Of a DNA stretch of 64,000 nt, positions 45,130 to 53,373 are shown one piece after another. The DNA is taken from NCBI GenBank assembly GCA_964565645.1, contig CAZMFQ010000008.1, positions 62,001 through 126,000 of the forward strand, in the 5' to 3' direction. A model generated the notes under the pieces. That model made no database searches and was not told the origin of the DNA. It worked only from the letters and a program-made list of their open reading frames with translations. The stretch's first letter is position 1. The number at the start of each line of letters is the position of its first letter. The DNA comes from JAHIQC01 sp964565645 (GTDB taxonomy: Bacteria; Actinomycetota; Coriobacteriia; Anaerosomatales; JAHIQC01). Both the position numbers and the translations under genes were made by a program.

Positions 45130-45834
45130 GTGCGGGGACCTGAACACGTGAGCTTCGCCGTTGTGACTACCGGCGGAGCGCTCTGGCTCATGAACGGTCA
45201 GTTCGACCTGAACGCCTATGCCGCCGCAGCGTTATCTGCTGCTGCGGTCGGCTCACTAGTCCCGGATATCGATCACCCCAAGGCATGGATCTCGAACCGC
45301 ATACCAGCCACTCTGATGGCAATCGGTCTGACCGGACTCGGACTCTACGCATACGCCGCATGGACGGCATCCCGGGGTGACGACAGCATCGGTGGAGCGA
45401 TGATTGCCCCGATGGCCGACTTCCTGAGACCAGTTCTCGGATGGGCTTGGCTGGCATTGGCTCTAGGTGCCGCGTTGCTGGCGATCTCTGTTGTCGTCAC
45501 CCGAGCTCTCGGGCATCGGGGCCCAACGCACTCACTCGTTGTCGGCGCAGCCCTTACTCTGATCGCTACAATCGGCTTCGCTATCAGCCCCGTATCGTGG
45601 ACGATAGGACTCTGGTTCGGATGGGGGTACCTCAGCCACCTGCTGACAGACATGATCACGCCGAAGGGGTGTCCGTCGCTCCTGTGGCCCGCTGGTTCCG
45701 CGAGCTTGGCGCTACGCATGCCGAGAAGGTCTACACCCGCAGTGCCGCATGCGACCCCATCGCCGACTCCTTCGCTCGAACAAGTGCCCGCTGACCCAGC
45801 ACCCTCAGACCAGCAGCCACCAATCGGGATGTAG
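45130..45834 (+). CDS. YdjM-type/DUF457 membrane-bound metal-dependent hydrolase
   Basis: 234 residues with four to five membrane segments. Metal-site residues are visible in GSLVPDIDHPKAWISNR near residue 42, LGHRGPTHSLVVG near 132 and GYLSHLLTDMITPKG near 172. The family (LexA-regulated in E. coli as YdjM) is of uncertain substrate, with a phospholipase-like fold suspected. The C-terminal tail is Pro-rich. The GTG start has SD GAGAGGGGG. Its stop abuts the next, convergent gene. Confidence 0.82.
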   Translation: MRGPEHVSFAVVTTGGALWLMNGQFDLNAYAAAALSAAAVGSLVPDIDHPKAWISNRIPATLMAIGLTGLGLYAYAAWTASRGDDSIGGAMIAPMADFLRPVLGWAWLALALGAALLAISVVVTRALGHRGPTHSLVVGAALTLIATIGFAISPVSWTIGLWFGWGYLSHLLTDMITPKGCPSLLWPAGSASLALRMPRRSTPAVPHATPSPTPSLEQVPADPAPSDQQPPIGM

Positions 45835-46284
45835 TCACGACACACGCCGGAGCTCCTCTTCCGAGGCGATGGCCTCAATGAGATCGTCGACTCTCATGTC
45901 CATCGACGTGGCCAGTTCATCAAGCGCCCAGTATCCAGCGTGGCCCTTGTGCACGATGACCGACGCCCATCCTGCACATCTGCCGAACATCGGACCCACT
46001 GCCGTCAGAGGCAGGCGTCGCCTCCAGAAGAACGCCCGGAACCTGTCCGGGTCGATGTAGACGGTGTTCGCGTTCTTGTGGCGACCCTCCGTCGTCGTTG
46101 GCGCAGATGATTCTTCGACGTCACGAACGAATCGGCGCCGCAACTTCTTCACGCCCTCGAACGTGGCGTCATCTGACACGAGCGCCGCAATCCACCGGAC
46201 TGCTTCCTCACTTGCCTGGTCACCGCTCATCAGCAACTCGACAATCTGTCGACCCTCAAGGAACCGAACCTCACTTGGACTCAT
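45835..46284 (-). CDS. Putative HTH regulatory protein
   Basis: 149 residues. The C-terminal half (VYIDPDRFRAFFWRRRLPLTAVGPMFG ... GWASVIVHKGHAGYWALDELA) resembles Cro/XRE-like control proteins of actinobacterial elements. The N-terminal half is helical. It may regulate element 2. ATG 46284 has SD GGAGGGAG directly behind a hairpin leader. Confidence 0.6.
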   Translation of the reverse strand: MSPSEVRFLEGRQIVELLMSGDQASEEAVRWIAALVSDDATFEGVKKLRRRFVRDVEESSAPTTTEGRHKNANTVYIDPDRFRAFFWRRRLPLTAVGPMFGRCAGWASVIVHKGHAGYWALDELATSMDMRVDDLIEAIASEEELRRVS

Positions 46285-46309
46285 TGATTTCTCCCTCCAA
46301 ATAGAAGAA

Positions 46310-46333
46310 ACCGCTGGCAGATGTGCCAACGGT
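46310..46333 (-). promoter_or_regulatory. Hairpin-SD leader of the HTH gene
   Basis: ACCGTTGGCA pairs with TGCCAGCGGT around CATC, then TTCTTCTATTTGGAGGG. Nearly the same post-hairpin sequence as in front of integrase 3. Confidence 0.7.
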
Positions 46334-46701
46334 CTCCAAGAACAACAATGCCCGGCAGACGGCCTCTCACAACCTTCTCCGGGCTCTTCCGACGTACTGA
46401 TCCACGCTATCTAGCTATCGTGTAGCACCACCTCCTCGAATCACGATTCAACGAACGGAACGCCGCATCACCCTCCTTCCTGTCTGGTCGGGCGAAGCCC
46501 CACAACCACAAAGACCCACCTCCATATCGGAGACGGGCCTCATGCACACCAACCCCCAGAGGGGTACGGGGCACTTATCTCGAGGAATCGGCCGAGCTGG
46601 AATGATCACCCGCGTCGGCGTTTTCAGCGAAATCTGAATCCGAAAACCGGTTCGATGGGATGCCTCGCTACGCTCGGCTCCACGTACGGAGGACGATGCC
46701 T
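46334..46701. other. Intergenic region with terminator-like hairpin and mini-ORF
   Basis: On the minus strand GGCCCGTCTCC pairs with GGAGGTGGGTC (about 46520-46546), followed by TTTGTGGTTG, a likely end for the restriction-enzyme message. Further on, a six-codon frame (MRRSVR, start 46468) has a strong SD GGAAGGAGGGTG. No larger gene is seen. Confidence 0.4.
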
Positions 46702-47391
46702 CTACGCGAGTACCTCGGCGACCTTGCCTCTTATCGCGGCCTCGAACTTCGCCCACGTCATCTCTCGGTCCGGCTCGAATACGGAGCTGGAATCGGGATC
46801 AGCCACCACGAACCAGGTCTTGTCGTACAGGCGCTCCAGGGCAAGCCTGCTACACAAGAGCCTCGCTCTCTCCTGGTAGCTCGCATCGACGAAAGCGCCG
46901 TCTACGGCGAAGTGTGGCTGCTTCACACCTACACCTCTCCGAGATGCCACTTCGTCTCGAATCACAAAGACGTACCCCAACCAAGGTACGTGACTCCCCA
47001 CGAGGCCAGACCTGATAGCATGCGCGAGGTCAACGGCATTTCCCATCGCTTCCTCGGCCCTGTTGTTCATGTTGTTGCCGTATGAACTCGCTATGCACTT
47101 GAGTTCGATTGCCGCGACAAGTTTCCCGTCGTGCACGGCGACGATGTCCCACTTCTTCTCAGGACGGAAGTAGCCCGGCAGTTCGAGTTTGCTGCGACCA
47201 CAATGAACTGAAGTGGTCGGTAGTCCCGACGAGATGAAGACGTCAGCAATCAGCTTGGACATATCGTCCATATGGCCACCGCTGGTGACCTCTGATCGGA
47301 GGCCTGCGTCGACCTTCCCGTACAGAGCCTGGCGCTCTCTCGCCTCGGCGCGAGATTGCCAGATGCGAAGCACCGCCTCCTGTGGATCCAC
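46702..47391 (-). CDS. PaeR7I/XhoI-family type II restriction endonuclease
   Basis: 229 residues. The catalytic core is KWDIVAVHDGKLVAAIELK near residues 80-98 (Asp ... Glu-x-Lys), followed by the family hallmark ASSYGNNMNNRAEEAMGNA. Members recognise CTCGAG; the specificity here is inferred only from the family. The GTG start follows the methylase stop by 14 bp, so modification is made first. The CTCGAG sequence does occur in the host DNA here (13145, 58055), so host methylation would be required. Confidence 0.87.
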   Translation of the reverse strand: MDPQEAVLRIWQSRAEARERQALYGKVDAGLRSEVTSGGHMDDMSKLIADVFISSGLPTTSVHCGRSKLELPGYFRPEKKWDIVAVHDGKLVAAIELKCIASSYGNNMNNRAEEAMGNAVDLAHAIRSGLVGSHVPWLGYVFVIRDEVASRRGVGVKQPHFAVDGAFVDASYQERARLLCSRLALERLYDKTWFVVADPDSSSVFEPDREMTWAKFEAAIRGKVAEVLA

Positions 47392-47405
47392 AAATCCCCC
47401 AGCTG

Positions 47406-49097
47406 CTAGTCAGGCAGCTCCTCCAACCCGTAGGCGGCGAGCGCAGCTTGCGTTGCAGCCTCAGGGTCGCGCATAGCGAATGCCTTCGCAAGTTGGGATT
47501 GGATATCGGATGCGATCATAGATGGATCGGGAACGCGAATCTTCCGCAGATACTGCGCCTGGAATCGAAGGGTGCCGCCCCGCATCTTCACACCGTAGGC
47601 TTCGACGAACATCTGAGCCACTCGTGACAGCAGGATTCCGCCAAGCACCTTCAGGTCCCACCTGTCACTCGTTATCCAGTACAAGTTGTGATGCGGGTAG
47701 TAGCCACCCTCGTCGAGCACCGGCTCGATTGTCGCCTTCATGTCCTGAAGTAACAGCTTCTGCCGTTCCGCGAGACCAGGATGCACCTTGTCAATGGTAC
47801 GGTACCAACCTGAGTGCGGTGCCTTCTTGGCCGTGTGTCGACCCGAAAGCCGTTCACGGAATGGCTCAAGGTATGCGGCGAGCTTCGGATAGTTGTCGAG
47901 CCGGACCAGCTGCCCATCCGAGTTCCACGGATTCACCAACTGATCGCCGCTCCACTCAACTTCCCCACTCACGATGTGCTTCGTTGTCACGACTGGCATC
48001 AATCGATCTTCCTCGATAGCCGGATAGTCTCCGCACACGATGAAGACTGCATCGGCCCCCGTGGCGATTCCGATTCCAACTCTGGTGCCTGTCTCGACAT
48101 CCTCAAGCGGCCGAAAGCGGGCCGCAAGATGCTCAAGCAGGTCAATCCTTGCCGGTGAGGCCGATGGCCATACGTCATCTGTGTGGAACCAATCGGGAAG
48201 CACGGCCACTCGGAAGTCACGGTCAGACCCGAAGGCCGTGCCTACATCGGGCTCGGATCGTCGCCACTCAACTAGTCGCGCAGCGGCTTCCTCCCCAAAC
48301 GTCGGCTGTGCGGTTGCGTACATAACCGGCCCCTGCTCACTGCGACGTATTTCAATGATGGCGGGATACGCAGATACCTCGTCCGCGAATGCGTTCACGC
48401 CGTGCATCTCGATGACTGTCTCTACTCCGAACGATTCCGTCACCAGTCGACGTAACTTGCGACCATATGCGTTGTGCATCCATCTGTCGGCAACGATGAA
48501 CGCGAGGACTCCGTCCGGCGCCAACGATCTCAGACCCACCTCAATGAAGCCAACGAAGATGTCAGCGCCAATCGTCATGCAGCTCGAACGCGCCATGTAC
48601 TGCTCACGAAGCTCCCGGCTCATGTCTTCGCTGCGAATGTAGGGCGGATTGCCAATCACGAAGTCCGCTGAGATATCGGAATCCTTCAGGAGGTAGTCAG
48701 CCTCGCGAACCCAGGTGTTCACGACAGACGGCACCTGCTCAGCCGGCCACCCCTCATGAACGAGAAGCTCTTGCACTCGCTTCCGACACTGATCGACGTG
48801 ACTCCGCTGAAGGTCATACGCGTGGATCGCACCCGAGGCGTCGTCAAGGCTGCGCCCATGCAACTGAAGCGAACGGCTCAATCGCTCGACCATCGGGAGC
48901 AAGAACGCACCGTCGCCGCAAGATGGCTCGACTGCAACCAGTGAACCCAGATCTGCGGACTCCATATACCCGCAAGAATCCAGCATCAGTTCAACAACCC
49001 AGCGGCGTGTGAACACGGCGCCATGTTCGCGATTTGCCAAGCCTATCTCCCGCATCCTCGACTTCGTTGGGATGAGACTAGCACCATCCAATGACAT
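47406..49097 (-). CDS. DNA adenine methyltransferase partner of the PaeR7I-like enzyme
   Basis: 563 residues. Motif I (VAVEPSCGDGAFLLPM) lies near residue 50 and motif IV NPPYIRSED near 150, as in Eco57I/PaeR7I-type gamma N6-adenine methylases. The C-terminal part is a target-recognition domain. It protects the host from the endonuclease encoded just downstream. The start is uncertain: ATG 49097 is chosen, with ATG 49055 as an alternative; neither has a strong SD. Confidence 0.88.
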   Translation of the reverse strand: MSLDGASLIPTKSRMREIGLANREHGAVFTRRWVVELMLDSCGYMESADLGSLVAVEPSCGDGAFLLPMVERLSRSLQLHGRSLDDASGAIHAYDLQRSHVDQCRKRVQELLVHEGWPAEQVPSVVNTWVREADYLLKDSDISADFVIGNPPYIRSEDMSRELREQYMARSSCMTIGADIFVGFIEVGLRSLAPDGVLAFIVADRWMHNAYGRKLRRLVTESFGVETVIEMHGVNAFADEVSAYPAIIEIRRSEQGPVMYATAQPTFGEEAAARLVEWRRSEPDVGTAFGSDRDFRVAVLPDWFHTDDVWPSASPARIDLLEHLAARFRPLEDVETGTRVGIGIATGADAVFIVCGDYPAIEEDRLMPVVTTKHIVSGEVEWSGDQLVNPWNSDGQLVRLDNYPKLAAYLEPFRERLSGRHTAKKAPHSGWYRTIDKVHPGLAERQKLLLQDMKATIEPVLDEGGYYPHHNLYWITSDRWDLKVLGGILLSRVAQMFVEAYGVKMRGGTLRFQAQYLRKIRVPDPSMIASDIQSQLAKAFAMRDPEAATQAALAAYGLEELPD

Positions 49098-49317
49098 CGA
49101 ACATACATTCGCTCGGTCAGCGATGTGCCACTCGCATCGTACTCCGACTCGCGAAGGCACCTGACCAACGCAGCGACACATCGCACGGGCGAGGCAACCC
49201 AACCTCTTGCCAGGCTCAATCCCTACCCAATCCCCCCAAATCCGTTGTCACGTATATGACACGAACTCACTCAGTGCTACGGCTCATTCAATCTCGACGA
49301 CACGCCCGAGGTGTTCA

Positions 49318-50541
49318 CTAGGAGGAAGGAGGCCTCGACGCCTCGGCGACACGCCCCTCAACGATGGAATCCAGCATCATCCGCATGTCCGGCCATACCT
49401 CAGCCAGGATGTCCAGCCGGCCTCCCGTATCAAGAGAGGCGGTTCGGCGTGCCACGCGCAGTCTGTGCATCATCGGCCCAATGATGCCGTCCGTATGAAC
49501 CAGATACTCCGCTATGTCCGCCTCCGACATGGCCAACTTGTAGCCGGATGAAGACCCAGCCACCACGACTCCGCGATCTCGGAGGCTCCCGATAATCTCG
49601 CGGAGTACACGCTTCGATATATCGTGCCCTCGGTTGCTCAGCAGTCGTACCAATTCGTCGGCATACATTGATTGCCGCGAGGACTCCTCCATCACCCGAG
49701 CAAACAAGAGATGGTCGAGAACCTCAGCTCGAAGCACGTCGACCTCATCTGCCGACTTCGTGCCATCGGCGATCAGCCGCTCGGCCCTAGAGACTGCGTT
49801 CTTCGCAATCGCCTCATCAAACTGACCCAGATTCGCAGAATCGAACACGGGACGTTCCATGAAGGGCCAGGCGTCGAGTGAGAGCTGCTTGCCACGAAGA
49901 AGGTCCATGAAGACACTTGAGTGTTCGCCCCGTTTGTCGGGCTCATAGATCTGACTGAGCGTTCCTGCAATCAGATCAGCGAGCTGAACGAGTCTGCTCT
50001 CCTCGGAGCGCACGTGACGCTGCTCGTAGATGGGAAACAGACTTAACGGACCCATGTCTCCCATGTAGGTTTCGAACTGACTCATGAACTCGGTGCTGCC
50101 GTACTCGTCGAAGCTGATTCTCACGGCCTCGCCGGCAAAGGCCGCAAGCTGCTCCTGCAGTAGGCGCTTGAAGTACTTCTGAAAGGACTGCTGGAATCTG
50201 AGCCCGGAACGTCCGTCCACGCGTGTCTTGTCGACCACCAACGCGCAGTACTGGAAGTCGACGCCCTGGATCTCCTTGAGCAGGGCCTCACGAGCCCTGT
50301 GATTGCCTCCTATACGGCTGCTCTTCAGCTCCGCTCCGTTGCGGAGCCGACGCGCGATGCCGTCAACTGCCCCAGCAACAGATTCTGTCTTCTGGCCATC
50401 GACAACAACCGCGACACAGATGAACAACCTCGAATCACTCTGGATTCGATCTCCGGTCACCCACGTCCCGCACTCATCAATGAACACATCGAGAGTTCTG
50501 CCATCCTCGGGCGAACCCGTAGCGGATCCCTCAAGAGCCAT
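49318..50541 (-). CDS. DUF3800 protein
   Basis: 407 residues. The N-terminal LDVFIDECGTW and the central ISFDEYGS and LVQLADLIAG match the RNase H-like acidic pattern of DUF3800. A C-terminal extension (about 250-400) is helical, with an HTH-like segment (ELVRLLSNRGHDISKRVLREI). DUF3800 proteins occur in defence islands and mobile elements; function unproven. ATG 50541 has SD GAGGTGA. It is the last gene before the right att. Confidence 0.82.
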   Translation of the reverse strand: MALEGSATGSPEDGRTLDVFIDECGTWVTGDRIQSDSRLFICVAVVVDGQKTESVAGAVDGIARRLRNGAELKSSRIGGNHRAREALLKEIQGVDFQYCALVVDKTRVDGRSGLRFQQSFQKYFKRLLQEQLAAFAGEAVRISFDEYGSTEFMSQFETYMGDMGPLSLFPIYEQRHVRSEESRLVQLADLIAGTLSQIYEPDKRGEHSSVFMDLLRGKQLSLDAWPFMERPVFDSANLGQFDEAIAKNAVSRAERLIADGTKSADEVDVLRAEVLDHLLFARVMEESSRQSMYADELVRLLSNRGHDISKRVLREIIGSLRDRGVVVAGSSSGYKLAMSEADIAEYLVHTDGIIGPMMHRLRVARRTASLDTGGRLDILAEVWPDMRMMLDSIVEGRVAEASRPPSS

Positions 50542-50633
50542 GTCGAGTCACCTCACTGCTCGGTTCAGTGATCTGAGGATCACGTACTACCGATTATGAA
50601 GGGTGACGCCGACATCGTCGCAGTCCGCAGCTC

Positions 50634-50652
50634 TGCTATGACTCTGCTATCA
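50634..50652. repeat. Arm-type repeats, right end of element 2
   Basis: TGCTATGA at 50634 and TGCTATCA at 50645, 97 bp before the right core. Matches the pair at 34131/34143. Confidence 0.72.
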
Positions 50653-50748
50653 AGTGAGGTTCGCCGACGCTCGTCAACGCGATGCCAGAGAAGCTTCCTT
50701 GTGACTGGGACAAGCTCGGACTCGCTCAGATCGCGAAACCTGCTCCTA

Positions 50749-50793
50749 TTCCTAAACCTGGTGTCGCACGTTCGAATCGTGCCGGGGGCACCA
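50749..50793 (+). repeat. attR of element 2 (third tRNA-end copy)
   Basis: 45 bp identical to the copy at 34026. It marks the return to host DNA and probably preserves the original 3' end of the host tRNA gene. Confidence 0.92.
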
Positions 50794-50804
50794 TCAAGAA
50801 CACA

Positions 50805-50834
50805 GAGAGGGACGGCGCGATCGCCGTCCCTCTC
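50805..50834. terminator. Bidirectional terminator at the right chromosome junction
   Basis: GAGAGGGACGGCG pairs perfectly with CGCCGTCCCTCTC around CGAT. It would be the original tRNA-Arg terminator and also ends the leftward HD-GYP message (T-rich tail on the minus strand). Confidence 0.78.
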
Positions 50835-50873
50835 GTCATACCTCCAGACCTCCTCGCCCGGGTGCGCGTCCGC

Positions 50874-51803
50874 CTACGCCACCTGGACCTCGTCGCGCAT
50901 CACACGGGTGAACGCGGCGACCACATCGGGGTCGAACTGCTGGCCGGCGCGCTCCTCGATCTCGATCTTGGCCTCGCGCGGGGTGCGCCCGGTGCGGTAC
51001 GGGCGGTCCGTGATCATCGCATCGTAGCTGTCGGCGACCGCGAGCACCCGGGCGCCGAGCGGGATATCCTCGGCAGCCACACCGTGATACCCCGAGCCGT
51101 CGTAGTACTCGTGGTGGTAGCGCACGATCGGCAAGACGTGACTGAGCATCCCGCCCATGGGTTCGAGGAGCATCGAGCCTTTGCTCGTGTGCGTCTTCAT
51201 GTGCTCCCACTCCTCGGGAGTCAGAGCGCTCGCCTTGTTCAGCACGTCGAGGTTGATGTCGAGCTTGCCGATGTCGTGCAGCAGGCCGGCGACTCGGATG
51301 TCCTCGGCCTCGGCCTCCGACATGCCCATGGCCAGCGCGATCTTCTGAGCCAGACCGGCCACGCGGACCGAATGGTCCTGCGTGTAGCCGTCCACGGCGT
51401 CGATGAACTTGGAGAGGATCTCCAGGATGCCCTCGTAGGCCTGGTGCAGGTCCTTGTTGGCCTGCGTCTTGAGGTCGTAGAGCGTGCCGACGACATAGGC
51501 GGTCACGATCAGGAACGCGCCCCACAGGAAGATGTTGAGCGTGGGGACCTCGACGCTGCTGCTCAGGAACATGCTGGGATTGATGACCGCGTAGATCCCG
51601 ATGAGCAGCACGGCCGCCACTCCCGCCAGCACGCCACGCCGGCGGCCAAGGAAGTATGCGGAGAGCAGCACCGGGATGTAGAAGAAGTTCAGGAACGCGA
51701 GCTTGTTGCTGGCGACCAACACGGTGTAAGCCGCTGCCATCGTCAACACGGCGACCAGCAGCAACTCGAAATTGTCGAAGAACAGGCGCTTCACGCGCTC
51801 CAT
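50874..51803 (-). CDS. Membrane-bound HD-GYP phosphodiesterase-like protein
   Basis: 309 residues. Four membrane helices (residues about 10-125) form a sensor-like anchor. The HD-GYP domain has LLHDIGKLD near 193 and VRYHHEYYDGSGYHG near 250, so the final GYP is GYH here. HD-GYP enzymes hydrolyse cyclic di-GMP, and the GYP loop helps partner binding, so activity may be retained. ATG 51803 has SD GGGAGGGGG. Confidence 0.85.
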   Translation of the reverse strand: MERVKRLFFDNFELLLVAVLTMAAAYTVLVASNKLAFLNFFYIPVLLSAYFLGRRRGVLAGVAAVLLIGIYAVINPSMFLSSSVEVPTLNIFLWGAFLIVTAYVVGTLYDLKTQANKDLHQAYEGILEILSKFIDAVDGYTQDHSVRVAGLAQKIALAMGMSEAEAEDIRVAGLLHDIGKLDINLDVLNKASALTPEEWEHMKTHTSKGSMLLEPMGGMLSHVLPIVRYHHEYYDGSGYHGVAAEDIPLGARVLAVADSYDAMITDRPYRTGRTPREAKIEIEERAGQQFDPDVVAAFTRVMRDEVQVA

Positions 51804-51863
51804 ACGACTCCCCCTCCCGACCGCGCGGATGCGCAGCCTCCCCAGGGCCAGTCTAAAAGAATA

Positions 51864-51895
51864 GCCCCTCCTCGGCATATCGGCCGAAGAGGGGC
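51864..51895 (-). terminator. Rho-independent terminator of the lipoprotein gene
   Basis: GCCCCTCTTCGGC pairs with GCCGAGGAGGGGC on the minus strand (one G-U), then TATTCTTTTAG, a good U tract. Confidence 0.8.
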
Positions 51896-51940
51896 GTGAC
51901 GTTAGCGGGCCTGGGACGGCGGACGGAGCCGGACGCCGGA

Positions 51941-52540
51941 CTACTCCACGACGGCCTCTCCGCTGTTGGCGTCGACGACCACCGAAGCGGTCGCCTCACC
52001 GCTCGGCTCGAGCGAGACATACCACACGAACGTCTTGCTCGCATCGCTCGTCTCGGCCTCGGGGATGTAGGTCACGAGCCCCATGCTGTAGGCGGGGGTG
52101 CCCGTAAGGCCGGCGGCCTCCACGGCCTTCTTGTACGCGGCATCGCTGTCGACCTTGAACGCCGTGGTGGTCGGGACCTTGGTCCACTCCTCGGCGCCCA
52201 GACCGGCGGTACCGTACTCGCTCGCGGACATGACCGCCCCCTGCGACACGTACACCACGTAGGTGGTGTCGTTGGCCGGCGAGCCGAAGAGGTATGCCCA
52301 GACGGGCGTCCCGGTCGAGGTGACCGACATCGCGGTCTGCACCAACAGGAGCTTCGCATCCGGAGCCGTGGTCGAGAGCACCGACTGCGCCACGGTTATG
52401 CCGCCCGCTGCGGTGGAGCCCGCCGGCGCCGGGGTCTCAGCGGACTTGCCTTTGCAGCCGGCAACGACCATCGCCAGCATGAGCGCGAACACAAGGATCG
52501 CGGCGACCCTCGTGGTGCGTGTGTTGAGACGGTGAGACAT
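51941..52540 (-). CDS. Lipoprotein with possible PepSY-like domain
   Basis: 199 residues. The signal region ends in the lipobox VVAGC near residue 25, followed by a Ser/Ala/Pro linker. The end (FVWYVSLEPSGEATASVVVDANSGEAVVE) resembles PepSY repeats, which can inhibit proteases or bind metals. The ATG at 52540 fits the signal peptide; the SD is weak. A terminator follows. Confidence 0.65.
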   Translation of the reverse strand: MSHRLNTRTTRVAAILVFALMLAMVVAGCKGKSAETPAPAGSTAAGGITVAQSVLSTTAPDAKLLLVQTAMSVTSTGTPVWAYLFGSPANDTTYVVYVSQGAVMSASEYGTAGLGAEEWTKVPTTTAFKVDSDAAYKKAVEAAGLTGTPAYSMGLVTYIPEAETSDASKTFVWYVSLEPSGEATASVVVDANSGEAVVE

Positions 52541-52689
52541 GGGAACCCGCTTTCCGGATCGCTGAGCGTAGATGACGCGCACACGACGATACGCCTTCAC
52601 GCGCCGCACGAGTACCCCCCAGAGGCGTACGCGCCCCTACAACGACGGTCGTAGGCCGCCTGTGACGCGGAAGGGGGCGAACCGCCGCG

Positions 52690-53319
52690 TCATTGCGCGC
52701 CGACCGTCTGTAGCAGGTGCAACACCTCAGAGTCGTCGACCTGGTCGAAATGGCGGTAGAACTGCCCCACGGCGTAGAAGACCTCCGGCTCGGCCAGCGC
52801 AACCACTGCATCGACCCGATGCCGCATCGAGCTGGCCGTATCGGCGGAGACCACGGGCGCTGCGACCACCACGCGTGCCGCTCCATGACGTTTGAGGTAG
52901 TCCGCGGCGGCGAACACCGTGAGCCCGGTCGCGATGCCGTCGTCGACGACGATCGCCGTCTTGCCCGCCACCTGCGGCGGCTCGGATCCGCGGTGGTAGC
53001 GCTCCATGCGGGTGTCGATCTTGTCGCGGGCGGTGTGCGCCAGGACCTCGAGTTCGGACAGCGTGTAGCCCGCGTAGACGTTCTGCGTGACCGCTCCATC
53101 GGCGTCGACCGCCCCGATCGCGTACTCAGGGTTGCCCGGCGCTCCGATCTTGCTCGCGATCACGATGTCGAGCGGGAGCTTCAGGCGCCGCGCGACCTCC
53201 GCTGCCACCACGACGCCTCCACGGGGAATCCCGAACACCACCGCGTCATGTGCCCCGGCGAACTCGGAGCTCAACTCCTCGGCGAGTGAACGGCCTGCGT
53301 GCATACGATCGCGGAACAT
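52690..53319 (-). CDS. Phosphoribosyltransferase-family protein
   Basis: 209 residues. Type I PRTase fold with the PRPP loop AIVVDDGIATGLTV near 122, and VVFGIPRGGVVVAAEVARRL near 28 as the PPi loop. The subfamily (YpfP-/Rv0571c-like PRTases) has no assigned substrate. It stands alone between a lipoprotein and an ABC transporter. Confidence 0.85.
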   Translation of the reverse strand: MFRDRMHAGRSLAEELSSEFAGAHDAVVFGIPRGGVVVAAEVARRLKLPLDIVIASKIGAPGNPEYAIGAVDADGAVTQNVYAGYTLSELEVLAHTARDKIDTRMERYHRGSEPPQVAGKTAIVVDDGIATGLTVFAAADYLKRHGAARVVVAAPVVSADTASSMRHRVDAVVALAEPEVFYAVGQFYRHFDQVDDSEVLHLLQTVGAQ

Positions 53320-53373
53320 CGTGCCTCCCCACGGAGGCTATACCCCGATTGGCCGGGCGGCCGGTCCGAGCGG

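Larger units (their letters stand above)
34026..50793. mobile_element. Integrative element 2, tandem in the same tRNA site
   Basis: Bounded by 45-bp tRNA-end repeats at 34026 and 50749, with integrase and excisionase next to the left one and TGCTATGA pairs inside both ends. It carries a possible HUH Rep-like protein, J-domain proteins, RadC, a third integrase, two HEPN proteins, a PaeR7I-like RM system and DUF3800. At least six genes have a shared hairpin-SD leader. No conjugation or virion genes are visible. Confidence 0.88.

Noticed and set aside
41644..50793. Third nested element driven by the integrase at 41644
   Set aside because: No tRNA-end copy or other direct repeat was found next to this integrase. 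Its start shares the element 2 leader pattern, so it is treated as element 2 cargo.
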